A stretch of DNA of 64,000 bases from Salinisphaera sp. T31B1 (lineage in GTDB: Bacteria > Pseudomonadota > Gammaproteobacteria > Nevskiales > Salinisphaeraceae). The position numbers and the translations under genes are program-made. The stretch covers positions 928,837 to 992,836 of the forward strand of contig NZ_APNH01000002.1 in assembly GCF_040361275.1 (NCBI RefSeq), written 5' to 3'. The notes under the pieces were generated by a model. That model did no database searches. It was not told where the DNA came from and saw nothing but the letters and a program-made list of their open reading frames with translations. Positions 27,009-37,706 of the stretch are shown in pieces. Each line of letters opens with the position of its first letter. Within the stretch, counting starts at the first letter, position 1.

Positions 27009-28604
27009 TCAGCGGGTGCTGGATCGACGCCGAGCCAGCAGGGTCGCAGTAGAGAGGCTGCGACGTTCGATATCGGCCGCGTCCAGCTCGTAGACCTGGC
27101 GGGTGCGGGCAGGCTCGACGCGTTCGATGGGCCGATCGCCGGGCTGTGCGGCGTTGACGCGCTCGCGCACCCGGTCGGCGAGCGCCTGCTGCATATCGCG
27201 ATCGCCGTGGTTGAGCCAGACCGTGGCCGGCGATGGCCGCTCGGCGTCGGTTTCGAACACGAAGCGCAGCAGCGCATCGATATCGCCGTGGCCGGAATAA
27301 TAGTCCCCGAAGTCCACGATACGCGCTCGCACGCTTGCCGGCTCGATCCGGAAACGCCCGAGTGGCAAGGGTTCGTCGGGCCAGTCGCCGGCGCCCAGCC
27401 GTCGCAGCCGCCCGGCGCCGGTATCCGGCGGCGCGTAGCCGCACAGCACGATGGTGGCCGCGGGATTGCCGATCTGGTCGGCGATGAAATCCACGATACG
27501 ACCGCCTTCGCACATGCCGCTGCCCGCCAGTGCCACCACCCGGCTGAGCGTGGCGTCTCGCAGTGCCCGCAACGTGCCGCCGGGAGCCCGGTTGCTTGCG
27601 ACCCGGCGCCACAACGCCGCCAGATAATCGTCGACCGCGGACTCGCTGGCCACGCCCAGGCGATCGGCCAGCTGCGGGTTGCGATATCGCGGCCGCTCAC
27701 CCGTCCGGTCTGAGACCAGCAAATCGGCGAACACTTCGGTCATGCGCACGGCCAGCGGCGAATCCAGGGCCAGCCAGCGCGGCCGCCCGTGACCGTCGGG
27801 CCGCCCGACCGCGCTGTTGCGCAATACGTAATCCAGATCGAACCACAACTCCTGGGCTCGGTGGATGGCAAAGCATGGTGCGACGACCGGGCCACCGCCA
27901 CGAGCGTCGCTGTCGGCCAGGACGTCGGTCCACGCGGCCATCCGCTGCTCGAACGACTTGTACGCCGGCGCACGCGCCGGCTCCGCACCGCGAGTGGACT
28001 CGACCACCATGTAGTCGGCCTCGCCCGGCACCGCCTGGCCGGCGAGCAGCGATTGAAACGGGTTGGCCGGCGTATTGCCGCCGACATCGCCGCTAAATAC
28101 GATCGCGCGCTGACGGCCGACCAGATTGCGCCAGCCCAGCGTCACCGCTACCGCGCCGAGGATATGCGCGCTGCGATGGAAGGTCAGCGTGATCCCGTGT
28201 CGGCGTATCGGCCGGTCGAAGACGAAGTCGGGGTGGCGGTCGAGGGGCTGGAAATCGATCAGTTCGACATCGTCGGCGTCGTATTCACGCGAGAATTTGG
28301 CGGCGTCCAGCAGCGCCAGACGGGTGAGCCAGGCCGTGGCCTCCGTGCAGTAGACCGGGCCGCGGAATCCGGCGCGGTGTAGTTGCGGCAGACGGCCGGA
28401 GTGATCGCGATGTGCATGAGTGAGCACGACAAAATCCAGCCGGCGGGCATCGAAGCCCAGGCGCGGCGCCCCGTCTGCGAAGCCTGCGCCTCGCTCGGCG
28501 TGCGCGCCGCAGTCCACCAGGCATCGCAGCCGCAGACGCTCGTCGACGAGCAGACAGCAGGAACCGGTCACCGCTTCGGCGCCGCCGATGAAGCTCAGCT
28601 GCAT
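27009..28604 (-). CDS. Beta-CASP metallo-beta-lactamase nuclease (CPSF/Ysh1-like)
   Basis: A 531-residue cytoplasmic nuclease of the RNA-processing MBL/beta-CASP group. The metal motifs are visible in LTHAHRDHSGRLPQLH (HxHxDH), RSAHILGAVAV and VFSGDVGG. The beta-CASP part contains VVAPCFAIHRAQELW, SGMCEGGRIVDF and a late HGD motif in VWLNHGDRD. Such proteins are single-strand endo/exoribonucleases in archaea and eukaryotes, and the bacterial paralogs are poorly studied. ATG 28604, directly at MQLSFIGGAEAVTGSC, matches family N termini; the frame stays open further upstream. It is divergent from the nucleotidase gene, with a perfect inverted repeat in front of it. Confidence 0.9.
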   Translation of the reverse strand: MQLSFIGGAEAVTGSCCLLVDERLRLRCLVDCGAHAERGAGFADGAPRLGFDARRLDFVVLTHAHRDHSGRLPQLHRAGFRGPVYCTEATAWLTRLALLDAAKFSREYDADDVELIDFQPLDRHPDFVFDRPIRRHGITLTFHRSAHILGAVAVTLGWRNLVGRQRAIVFSGDVGGNTPANPFQSLLAGQAVPGEADYMVVESTRGAEPARAPAYKSFEQRMAAWTDVLADSDARGGGPVVAPCFAIHRAQELWFDLDYVLRNSAVGRPDGHGRPRWLALDSPLAVRMTEVFADLLVSDRTGERPRYRNPQLADRLGVASESAVDDYLAALWRRVASNRAPGGTLRALRDATLSRVVALAGSGMCEGGRIVDFIADQIGNPAATIVLCGYAPPDTGAGRLRRLGAGDWPDEPLPLGRFRIEPASVRARIVDFGDYYSGHGDIDALLRFVFETDAERPSPATVWLNHGDRDMQQALADRVRERVNAAQPGDRPIERVEPARTRQVYELDAADIERRSLSTATLLARRRSSTR

Positions 28605-28645
28605 GACACCGGGCGCGCGATTCCTGTCGTAAACGGATGATGTAG

Positions 28646-28676
28646 ACAGCGGTACATGACACCAGAGTACCGCTGT
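28646..28676. promoter_or_regulatory. Perfect 10-base inverted repeat upstream of the beta-CASP nuclease gene
   Basis: ACAGCGGTAC (28646-28655) and GTACCGCTGT (28667-28676) are exact reverse complements with an 11-base spacer, placing the arm centres 21 bases (two helical turns) apart. It lies about 42 bases before the nuclease start, so a repressor site is plausible; an RNA hairpin is the alternative. Confidence 0.45.
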
Positions 28677-28793
28677 AACGAACAACAGGATGCAATCCGC
28701 TGTATCGCACCCGCATCCCAGCGCATTCGGGCATGCCCGATATAGCCTGCGAGTCCGGGCCGTGGGCACGCCCGCGTCGATGCCCGCCCGTGG

Positions 28794-28849
28794 TTGTCAT
28801 GCGCTTGTCATGCCCCGGTCAAGGAACTGTCGCCTCGCGTGGATAGATT
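28794..28849 (+). promoter_or_regulatory. Four-repeat Pho-box array with a -10 element
   Basis: TTGTCAT (28794-28800), TTGTCAT (28805-28811), CGGTCAA (28816-28822) and CTGTCGC (28827-28833) are spaced by exactly four bases, giving the 11-base period of PhoB direct repeats (CTGTCAT). TAGATT at 28844-28849 stands 10 bases further on, where PhoB-activated promoters carry the -10 hexamer. The downstream gene is a secreted phosphatase. Confidence 0.78.
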
Positions 28850-28882
28850 GCCCCGGACCAATTACTGCGTCGGGGGACATTC

Positions 28883-31036
28883 ATGCGCTCGCTATTTTCA
28901 TCCGCCATGGTCAGACACGGCGTTGTCGTCGTCTGCCTGTCACTGGGGCTTTCGGCCTGCTCGGACGACGATCACAACGACTCGGTACAGACAGACACGC
29001 CGGCACCCGCACAGGAGCCCGCCTACCGACTGCAACTGCTGCATTTCGCCGATATGGACGGATCGACGGCGGCACTGGACAACGTGGCCAACTTCTCGTC
29101 GCTGATCCACGCGTTCGCCGGTGAGCCGGCGCTGGCCGATCACACCCTGGTTCTCAGCTCGGGCGACAATTTCATCCCGGGCCCGCGTTTCTTCGCGGCC
29201 GGCGTGGCGACGGACGACACCACCGATGCACTGGGCGTGCCCGGAAACGGCCGCGGCGATATCCTGTTCCTCAACCGGTTCCATACCGTGGCCTCGGCGG
29301 TGGGCAATCACGACCTCGATCCCGGGACCGAAGCGTTTGCAGCAATCATCGACGCCGACGGCGATTACCCGGGCGCCGCCTTTCCTTATCTGTCGACCAA
29401 TCTGGATTTCTCTACCGACAGCGCGCTGGCCGATCTGGTCGTCGCCGACGGCGGCCCGGCCTCCGACGGCGCCGGGCGCGTCACCGGTTCGGCCACCGTC
29501 GTGGTCGGCGGCCAGACGATCGGGCTGGTCGGCGCCAGCACGCCGGCGCTGGCGAGCATTACCTCCACCGGCGGCATCTCGATTTCGCCCGACGGCTTCA
29601 GCATGGACGAGGCCGGCTACGACGCGCTGGCCGCCGAAATCCAGCCGGCAATCGACGCGCTCGTGGACTCGGGCATCGACAAGATCGTCGTCATGGCGCA
29701 CATGCAGCAGATCGCCATCGAGAAAGCCCTGGCCAGCCGGCTCAAAGATGTCGATATCATCATTGCGGGCGGTTCGAACACGCTGCTGGCCGATAGTGAC
29801 GACGTGCTCCGCGACGGCGATCGCGCGGTCGACGATTACCCGCTGGTCTTTGCAGGCCCGGACGGTTCCGCCACGCTGGTGGTCAACGTCGACGGCGACT
29901 ACAAATATCTGGGCCGTCTGGTCATCGACTTCGACGCCGACGGCCACCTGCTGACCGATACGCTGGACACGACCGAAAACGGCGCCTGGGCATCGACCGA
30001 CGCCGTGGTGGAGATGCTCGCCAACCGTGGGCTGGACACCGCGGCCGACACGCAGGTGCTGGCCGTGCAGAGCGCACTTCAGGACGTACTCGCCGACCAG
30101 GACGGCAACGTACAGGGCGTGACCGACGTCTTTCTCGACGGGCGTCGTACCCAGGTTCGTACCGAACAGACCAACCTCGGCAATCTGACCGCCGACGCCA
30201 ATCTGTTCTATGCACGTCGCGTCGAGCCGGACGTACAGGTGTCGCTGAAGAACGGCGGCGGCATCCGGGATGCCATCGGCCAGGTCGTCGTACCGCCGGG
30301 CAGCACCGGCGAGACCGAGTTCCGCCCGCCGCAGGCGAACGATTCGATCGGCAAGCCCGCTGGCGGGATCTCCCAGTTCGATATCGGCGGCGCGCTGCGC
30401 TTCAACAACAGCCTCACGCTGATCACCGTGACCGCCGCCGAGCTGCGCGACATCATGGAATACGCCGTGGCGGCCACCGAGCCGGGCGCTACCCCCGGAC
30501 AGTTCCCGCAGATCGGCGGGCTGCGTATCGCCTTCGATCCGGACATGACCGCCCGCAGCGGCGGCCAGATGAACCTGGGCATGGCCACCACCGGCAATCG
30601 CATTCGCGAAATGGCGCTCATAGACGCCGACGGCGAGGACAGCCAGACCCTGGTGGCCGGCGGCTCGCTGGCGGTCGCCGCCGACACACCGATACGCATG
30701 GTGCTGCTGGCTTTCACCGCGGCCTGCATACCGGGCGACAACTACGAGGCCGGCCAGCAGGAATGCGGCGATGCATATCCGCTCGTGAATCTGTCCAATC
30801 CCCAGCGTGTGGATCTGGACCCGGCCACCGTGATCGACCCCGACGCCGTCGATACCGGCTACGACCCGGGGCTGTCCGGCTTCGCGGCCACGGGCACCGA
30901 GCAGGATGCGTTCGCCGAATATCTGCAGGCCCGCTACAACCCGGACAATGGCGGCAACGCGTTCGACGTGGCCGAAACGCCGGTCGCCGAGGACACACGT
31001 ATCGTCAACCTCGCCGCCCGTCGCGACACGCGATAG
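28883..31036 (+). CDS. Lipoprotein 5'-nucleotidase / metallophosphatase (UshA family)
   Basis: An envelope enzyme that should release phosphate from nucleotides or other organic phosphates. The 717-residue protein has a lipoprotein signal with lipobox LSAC (Cys26) followed by SDDD, then a metallophosphatase domain (LLHFADMDGSTAALD, LSSGDNFIPGP, SAVGNHDLD, VVMAHMQQIA) and a 5'-nucleotidase C-terminal domain (NLTADANLFYARR, SLKNGGGIRD). The first metal motif is D-M-D where UshA has D-x-H, a variant also seen in related phosphatases. A PhoB-type promoter lies just upstream, so expression under phosphate starvation is expected. The strong hairpin after the stop suggests a single-gene transcript. 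Confidence 0.9.
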   Translation: MRSLFSSAMVRHGVVVVCLSLGLSACSDDDHNDSVQTDTPAPAQEPAYRLQLLHFADMDGSTAALDNVANFSSLIHAFAGEPALADHTLVLSSGDNFIPGPRFFAAGVATDDTTDALGVPGNGRGDILFLNRFHTVASAVGNHDLDPGTEAFAAIIDADGDYPGAAFPYLSTNLDFSTDSALADLVVADGGPASDGAGRVTGSATVVVGGQTIGLVGASTPALASITSTGGISISPDGFSMDEAGYDALAAEIQPAIDALVDSGIDKIVVMAHMQQIAIEKALASRLKDVDIIIAGGSNTLLADSDDVLRDGDRAVDDYPLVFAGPDGSATLVVNVDGDYKYLGRLVIDFDADGHLLTDTLDTTENGAWASTDAVVEMLANRGLDTAADTQVLAVQSALQDVLADQDGNVQGVTDVFLDGRRTQVRTEQTNLGNLTADANLFYARRVEPDVQVSLKNGGGIRDAIGQVVVPPGSTGETEFRPPQANDSIGKPAGGISQFDIGGALRFNNSLTLITVTAAELRDIMEYAVAATEPGATPGQFPQIGGLRIAFDPDMTARSGGQMNLGMATTGNRIREMALIDADGEDSQTLVAGGSLAVAADTPIRMVLLAFTAACIPGDNYEAGQQECGDAYPLVNLSNPQRVDLDPATVIDPDAVDTGYDPGLSGFAATGTEQDAFAEYLQARYNPDNGGNAFDVAETPVAEDTRIVNLAARRDTR

Positions 31037-31059
31037 GCGATCACCCCTATCCACCGGCT

Positions 31060-31087
31060 GCCGGCAGCGTGTGCTGCCGGCGGCTTT
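31060..31087 (+). terminator. Probable terminator of the nucleotidase gene
   Basis: GCCGGCAGC (31060-31068) pairs perfectly with GCTGCCGGC (31073-31081) around GTGT, followed by a short pyrimidine-rich GGCTTTCCT. Confidence 0.65.
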
Positions 31088-31263
31088 CCTGTGGTCGGGG
31101 CCGGCAAGCAGCCGCGGTCCGCGGGTACTGGGCCGGTTTGGCGCACCGGCTGGGCTCGACCTCGGCCAGGCGCTCTATAAAATACGGCGACAAGACTCAG
31201 CGGCCGGCAAACCGCTCGGCTTGCAAAGCCAGGCTTGACCTGTTCGTCGCCCGGCGCGACGTG

Positions 31264-31641
31264 CTAGCGGGTAACGCTTGGCTGCCGGTTGCGGTGGCCG
31301 CCGATCATCGACCGGTGTGTGTCCCGCGGCCTGGCGACAGCCGGAGACCGGCGCCCGACATCCGCCGGCACGAGTTCCAGATGACGCATCCAGTACTGTC
31401 TCGCCGCGGCCGTGAACCAGGCTCTCGGTACGCTGGTGAAAACATACACGAGATAGTCGCGCCCCGACAGATCGATCAATTCGCAGACGTCGCGATAGGT
31501 GCCGGAAACCATCACGCGAGTGGTGATCCATTCGCGGCGCATCGAGCCTGCGGCCGGCGTGCCGGCACAGTATTTCGTGCCCATCTGGCGCAAGAATGCC
31601 GCCAGCGCCTGGGGATGAAGCTCGTTGTTGGAAATCATCAT
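31264..31641 (-). CDS. Hypothetical protein
   Basis: A 125-residue frame starting at tandem ATG codons (31641/31638) behind GCGAGGTG at good spacing. The first 95 residues (LHPQALAAFLRQMGTKYC, VMVSGTYRDVCELIDLSGRDYLVYVFTS) look like a folded cytoplasmic protein, while the C-terminal 30 are arginine- and proline-rich. No family is recognised, and no signal peptide is present. It stands alone between two secreted-enzyme genes that run in the opposite direction. The ribosome binding site is the main reason to accept it. Confidence 0.55.
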   Translation of the reverse strand: MMISNNELHPQALAAFLRQMGTKYCAGTPAAGSMRREWITTRVMVSGTYRDVCELIDLSGRDYLVYVFTSVPRAWFTAAARQYWMRHLELVPADVGRRSPAVARPRDTHRSMIGGHRNRQPSVTR

Positions 31642-31991
31642 TCACCTCGCATAACCGCAAAGACTCGGGCCGTTCATACAACGTGGCGGCCCCCGCTGGA
31701 CGCGCTACCCGCAGCCGGGCGGCCCGTCGAAGTGCGCACAGTCTGCGCGTGATCTGTGAAGCCTCTGCGACAGTCCGGGGCGGGCCACCGTCCGACCCGC
31801 TCGCAAGACCGGACGGCGAGAGTCGAATGCGCTCGACGGGCGTGGCGAACGGCCCCGGTGACGGCAACACCACAAAGCTGTGCAGGTCCGGCCGACGGCC
31901 ACCGGCTCGTTCACCGCATCGTCCGTAGCAAGTCCGCAACAATCGTCAGTCACGCTGCATCGACCCAATCCAAATTGTCAGGGAGACAATC
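31642..31991. other. Intergenic region without a recognisable gene
   Basis: This stretch separates the hypothetical gene from the secreted nuclease gene. Open frames here are arginine-rich and look non-coding. Two weak GTC-containing repeats near 31918-31935 are 11 bases apart but too degenerate to call a Pho box. AGGGAGA (31979-31985) lies just ahead of the nuclease start. Confidence 0.5.
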
Positions 31992-34340
<2,349 letters not shown>

Positions 34341-34396
34341 GGCGGCCGCACCAATCCAACGTTTTTCAACCACCCCACAATCAGGGAGTCCTGCTC

Positions 34397-34966
34397 ATGC
34401 CCCGTATCGTTCATATCACCTGTCTGCTCGGCCTGGTCCTTTTCGCCTCAGCCAGCGCCCACGCCGGCATGATCCGCTTTTCCGGTTCGGTCACCGGCTT
34501 TGAGGATCTGTCCGGCAACGCCATCGCCGCCCCCGTATCCCCCTTCGCCATCGGCGATACCTTCCAAGGGTTGCTGAGCGTAGTCGACCGGGCGCTGGCG
34601 CCCGGCGCCAGTTTCGGCAACGCCGATATCCTCGATTACCGGTTCAGCGTGGGCTGCACATCGCTGACCAATGCCCAAACCTCGATCGGCGGCACGCTCA
34701 ATGCCGACGGCACGGGACTGGCGGATTTTCTGGCCTTCACTGGCGTGTCGCCGCTCGGCCCGAATTGCAGCCTGTGCTCCGCCGAAATCGACGAAAACGG
34801 CTTTTCGGTTCAGAACTTTTTGGCGGGCGGACGTATCGTCGGCGAACTGACGGCATCAATCGGTACGCCGAGCGCGGATGTGCCGGCACCCGGCGGGCTG
34901 CTGAGCCTGCTCAGTCTGGCCATGATCGGCGGTCTGAGCTGGATCCGTCGGCCGCGCATGCGCTAG
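34397..34966 (+). CDS. Secreted protein with PEP-CTERM-like sorting signal
   Basis: A 189-residue exported protein. It has a signal peptide (LLGLVLFASASAHAG) and ends, from about residue 162, in VPAPGGLLSLLSLAM, a hydrophobic helix and the basic tail RRPRMR. That is the layout of the PEP-CTERM signal recognised by exosortase, with A replacing E in the motif. The middle part (IRFSGSVTGFEDLSGNAI, DYRFSVGCTSL) resembles beta-rich surface proteins and has no known function. CAGGGAG precedes ATG 34397. No exosortase gene is in this window. It probably shares a transcript with the nuclease gene and ends at a clear terminator. Confidence 0.78.
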   Translation: MPRIVHITCLLGLVLFASASAHAGMIRFSGSVTGFEDLSGNAIAAPVSPFAIGDTFQGLLSVVDRALAPGASFGNADILDYRFSVGCTSLTNAQTSIGGTLNADGTGLADFLAFTGVSPLGPNCSLCSAEIDENGFSVQNFLAGGRIVGELTASIGTPSADVPAPGGLLSLLSLAMIGGLSWIRRPRMR

Positions 34967-35008
34967 GGCCGATCGGCCGGGCGATATATGCCCGGCTGCA
35001 TCATATCG

Positions 35009-35045
35009 AGCCGGTCGGCCTAATACGGGTCGACCGGCTTTTTCA
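35009..35045 (+). terminator. Intrinsic terminator after the PEP-CTERM-like gene
   Basis: AGCCGGTCG (35009-35017) pairs with CGACCGGCT (35031-35039), followed at once by a T tract. Confidence 0.85.
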
Positions 35046-35063
35046 CAAGCTGCGGTCGGGCGC

Positions 35064-35273
35064 TCAGTCGAACAATGAACGCAGCGAGTGGCGAATCCGC
35101 TCGTACAGCGAACGGCGGCCGCGTGTCGGCGGGCCGTAGTGGAACAGCGCACCGAGGGTGAGCGCCACCCCGACGACGGCCACGCCGGTGATCAACGGAT
35201 GTCGACAGACCTCGTCGAGCGCTCGCTGCGCGGTCAAAGGCCGATCGGTCCGGTGATCGAGTCTGGTATTCAT
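35064..35273 (-). CDS. Small hypothetical membrane protein
   Basis: A 69-residue protein starting at ATG 35273 behind AAGGAGAG, a strong ribosome binding site; an in-frame TTG two codons earlier is a weaker alternative. A polar N terminus (MNTRLDHRTDRPLTAQRALDEV) precedes one membrane segment (about residues 27-45, LITGVAVVGVALTLGALF), and the tail is strongly basic (RGRRSLYERIRHSLRSLF). No family is recognised. It stands alone, divergent from the SRPBCC gene. Confidence 0.7.
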   Translation of the reverse strand: MNTRLDHRTDRPLTAQRALDEVCRHPLITGVAVVGVALTLGALFHYGPPTRGRRSLYERIRHSLRSLFD

Positions 35274-35460
35274 CGACAACTCTCCTTGAATGGCGCCTTG
35301 ACCGGCACCGCGGCTTCCGGGGCGTCGCGACGACGACCGCCGAGATGGTTCGTGGGTTCAGTGTATCCATGAACGACACCGCCCGCGTCAGGGTTTCCAC
35401 CGAGGGGCGCCGCCGCCGGCGCGCGCTACATTGAGCGCTACGTCCCTACCGAGACCGCGT

Positions 35461-36222
35461 ATGTCTTCACGCCGACCCGACGACTCTGATACCCACGAGA
35501 TGGCCTATCTGGACAGCGACCGGGAGCGAGAGCGCCAGCGCAGTTTGGCGCTCATGGCCAGCGTCGGCACGCTGATGGTGGCGCTGCGCCGCGGCGGGTT
35601 CAGCGGCGCGCTGCTGGGCGCTTTCAGTGGGCTGCTGGCCTATCGTGCATCCACCGGCCGCGGGCTCAAGGGCACGGGAACGGATCTGGCACGACGTGTC
35701 GAGCGCACGCTCACCGGTCACCGCGCGGGCCCACTGGAGCTCTCCGCGAGCGTGATGGTCCGGGCCGAGCCCGACAAACTGTATGCGTTCTGGCGCGACT
35801 TCTCACGGCTGCCGGAGATCATGCAATCGATCACCGCCGTCGAGACCACGGCCGACGGGCATACCCGCTGGCATGCGATCACACCGACCGGCCAGACCCT
35901 GCAATGGGACACCGAGATCATCGAGGACGTACCCGACCAGCGTATCGCCTGGCAGAGCCTGGAGGGCGCCGACGTGCCCCAGCGCGGAGAAATCCGCTTC
36001 GTGCCCGGCCCGCCGGAGCGCGGCACCCGGGTTGAACTGGACTTGCGCTATACCCTGCCGCACGGTTTGCTTAGCGCGGCACCGCTGAGCTTTGTCAACG
36101 CGCTGTCGCGTGAAACGGTGCGAGAGGATCTGCGCCGGTTCAAGCAGGCCATGGAAACCGGCGAAGTACCTACCGCCGCAGTGCACGCCGAGCACCACGA
36201 CGCCAGCGAGCGACCGTCGTGA
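35461..36222 (+). CDS. SRPBCC family protein with N-terminal membrane segment
   Basis: A 253-residue protein. The N-terminal part holds a hydrophobic, glycine-rich stretch ([20 protein letters not shown], about residues 45-70), probably membrane-associated. From about residue 95 comes a START/SRPBCC cyclase-like domain: [20 protein letters not shown], then [30 protein letters not shown] and [11 protein letters not shown]. Such domains bind hydrophobic small molecules. The stop overlaps the start of the following zinc alcohol dehydrogenase gene (GTGA), a pairing that is common in proteobacteria, so the two products probably act together in stress or aldehyde metabolism. ATG 35461 is preferred to the TTG at 35431. 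Confidence 0.85.
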   Translation: MSSRRPDDSDTHEMAYLDSDRERERQRSLALMASVGTLMVALRRGGFSGALLGAFSGLLAYRASTGRGLKGTGTDLARRVERTLTGHRAGPLELSASVMVRAEPDKLYAFWRDFSRLPEIMQSITAVETTADGHTRWHAITPTGQTLQWDTEIIEDVPDQRIAWQSLEGADVPQRGEIRFVPGPPERGTRVELDLRYTLPHGLLSAAPLSFVNALSRETVREDLRRFKQAMETGEVPTAAVHAEHHDASERPS

Positions 36223-37400
36223 GGGCCGTCTGCTGGCACGGCGCGCACGACATGCGTGTGGACACAGTGGCCGATCCGCGGATTCTCAATCCGCGCGATG
36301 CCATCATCAAGGTCACCGCCACGGCGATCTGCGGTTCCGATCTGCATCTGTACGGCGGTTTCCTGCCCGGTATGCAGGCCGGCGATATCGTCGGCCACGA
36401 ATTCATGGGCGAAGTCGTCGAACTCGGCTCGGCGGTCGCCAATCTGTCCCTTGGCGACCGGGTGGTGGTGCCGTTTACCATCGCCTGTGGACAGTGCTAT
36501 TTCTGCGACAGCGGCTACCATTCGCTGTGCGACAACTCCAACCCCAATGCAGGCGTGGCCGAGAAGATGTGGGGTCAATCGCCCGCGGGGCTGTTCGGCT
36601 ATACCCATATTCTGGGTGGCTATGCCGGCGGACAGGCGGAATACGTTCGTGTGCCCTACGCCGACGTCGGCCCGATGAAGGTACCGGAATCGGTATCCGA
36701 CGAGCAGGCATTGTTCTTGACCGATATCTTCCCCACCGGCTACCAGGCGATTGCCCAGTGCGATCCGAAGCCGGACGACACCGTGGCCATCTGGGGTTGT
36801 GGGCCAGTCGGCCAGTTCGCGATTGCCAGCGCGAAGATGCTGGGCGCGGCTCGCGTGATCGCGATCGACACCGTGCCGGAACGCCTGGATATGGCAGCCC
36901 GGCAACACGGCGCGGAAACGCTGGATGCACGCGAAGTGGGCAACACGCTACGGCTGGTCGAGCGGCTGCGCGACATGACCGCGGGTCGAGGGCCCGATAT
37001 CTGTGTCGATGCGGTAGGCCTGGAGGCGCATGGCGTGGGCCTCGAGTACTGGTACGACAATATCAAGCAGACCCTGCAGATGGAGACAGCGCGTCCGATC
37101 GTGCTCCGTCAGGCGATCATGGCCTGTCGCAAGGCCGGTACGGTATCGATCCCCGGCGTCTACGGTGGCATTGCCGATAAGATCCCCGTAGGCGCATTGA
37201 TGAACAAGGCGCTGACCGTCAAGACCGGCCAGACTCATGTCCAGCATTATCTCAAGCCGCTGATGGACCACGTCGAACGCGGCGATATCGATCCCAGTTT
37301 CGTGATCACTCATCGCATGAGGCTCGACCAGGCCCCGGAAGCCTACCGGATGTTTCAGGCGCGTCAGGACAATTGCATCAAGGTGATGATGCGTCCCTGA
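36219..37400 (+). CDS. Zinc-dependent alcohol dehydrogenase, formaldehyde-dehydrogenase-like
   Basis: A 393-residue medium-chain dehydrogenase. The catalytic zinc motif is [13 protein letters not shown] with [10 protein letters not shown], the structural zinc cysteines lie in [18 protein letters not shown], and the NAD(P) Rossmann fold in [15 protein letters not shown]. The long [22 protein letters not shown] insert is typical of the glutathione-independent formaldehyde dehydrogenase-like branch. It starts at GTG 36219 overlapping the SRPBCC stop by four bases. Substrate is unproven; an aldehyde or alcohol arising under stress is likely. Confidence 0.9.
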   Translation: MRAVCWHGAHDMRVDTVADPRILNPRDAIIKVTATAICGSDLHLYGGFLPGMQAGDIVGHEFMGEVVELGSAVANLSLGDRVVVPFTIACGQCYFCDSGYHSLCDNSNPNAGVAEKMWGQSPAGLFGYTHILGGYAGGQAEYVRVPYADVGPMKVPESVSDEQALFLTDIFPTGYQAIAQCDPKPDDTVAIWGCGPVGQFAIASAKMLGAARVIAIDTVPERLDMAARQHGAETLDAREVGNTLRLVERLRDMTAGRGPDICVDAVGLEAHGVGLEYWYDNIKQTLQMETARPIVLRQAIMACRKAGTVSIPGVYGGIADKIPVGALMNKALTVKTGQTHVQHYLKPLMDHVERGDIDPSFVITHRMRLDQAPEAYRMFQARQDNCIKVMMRP

Positions 37401-37706
37401 GCCGCGACTCGATCGTCACCCGTACGCGGACCGGCTCGCCCACAGCCGTCGAGATCTTGACGGCGTGCGGCGGCGCGGCCCGGCAAGCCGCGATCGTTGC
37501 GGTCGCGGCATGTGCCGCAAGCCGTTTCGATTCGGCCGCCGGTGCATATCCTTTGCGTGCCGAGCCTTACGGGAACCGCCGGGGTTGCGCACGGGCCGAT
37601 GCCAGTCCGTTTACGGCCTGTTAACGCAGCGATCGGTCACTGGCTATCGAATTTAAACAGCGGCTACATCGACACTGGCTGGCCCACACGCAACGCCACG
37701 TATCGA
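37401..37706. other. Intergenic region before trkH
   Basis: No gene is evident in these 306 bases. An open frame continuous with trkH runs through part of it (to 37497) but is arginine- and proline-rich, so I treat it as untranslated upstream sequence. Whether trkH really begins as late as 37707 is not certain. Confidence 0.45.

Noticed and set aside
28940..31054. Open frame of 704 codons on the minus strand
   Set aside because: Antisense to the nucleotidase gene, with no signal or domain of its own.
31175..31942. Minus-strand frame of 255 codons overlapping the 125-codon hypothetical gene
   Set aside because: Arginine-rich and lacking a ribosome binding site; the 125-codon frame in the same place has a better start and composition.
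31918..31960. Possible Pho box before the secreted nuclease
   Set aside because: Only GTC is kept in the repeats and the spacing drifts (11 then 13 bases), so it is far weaker than the array at 28794.
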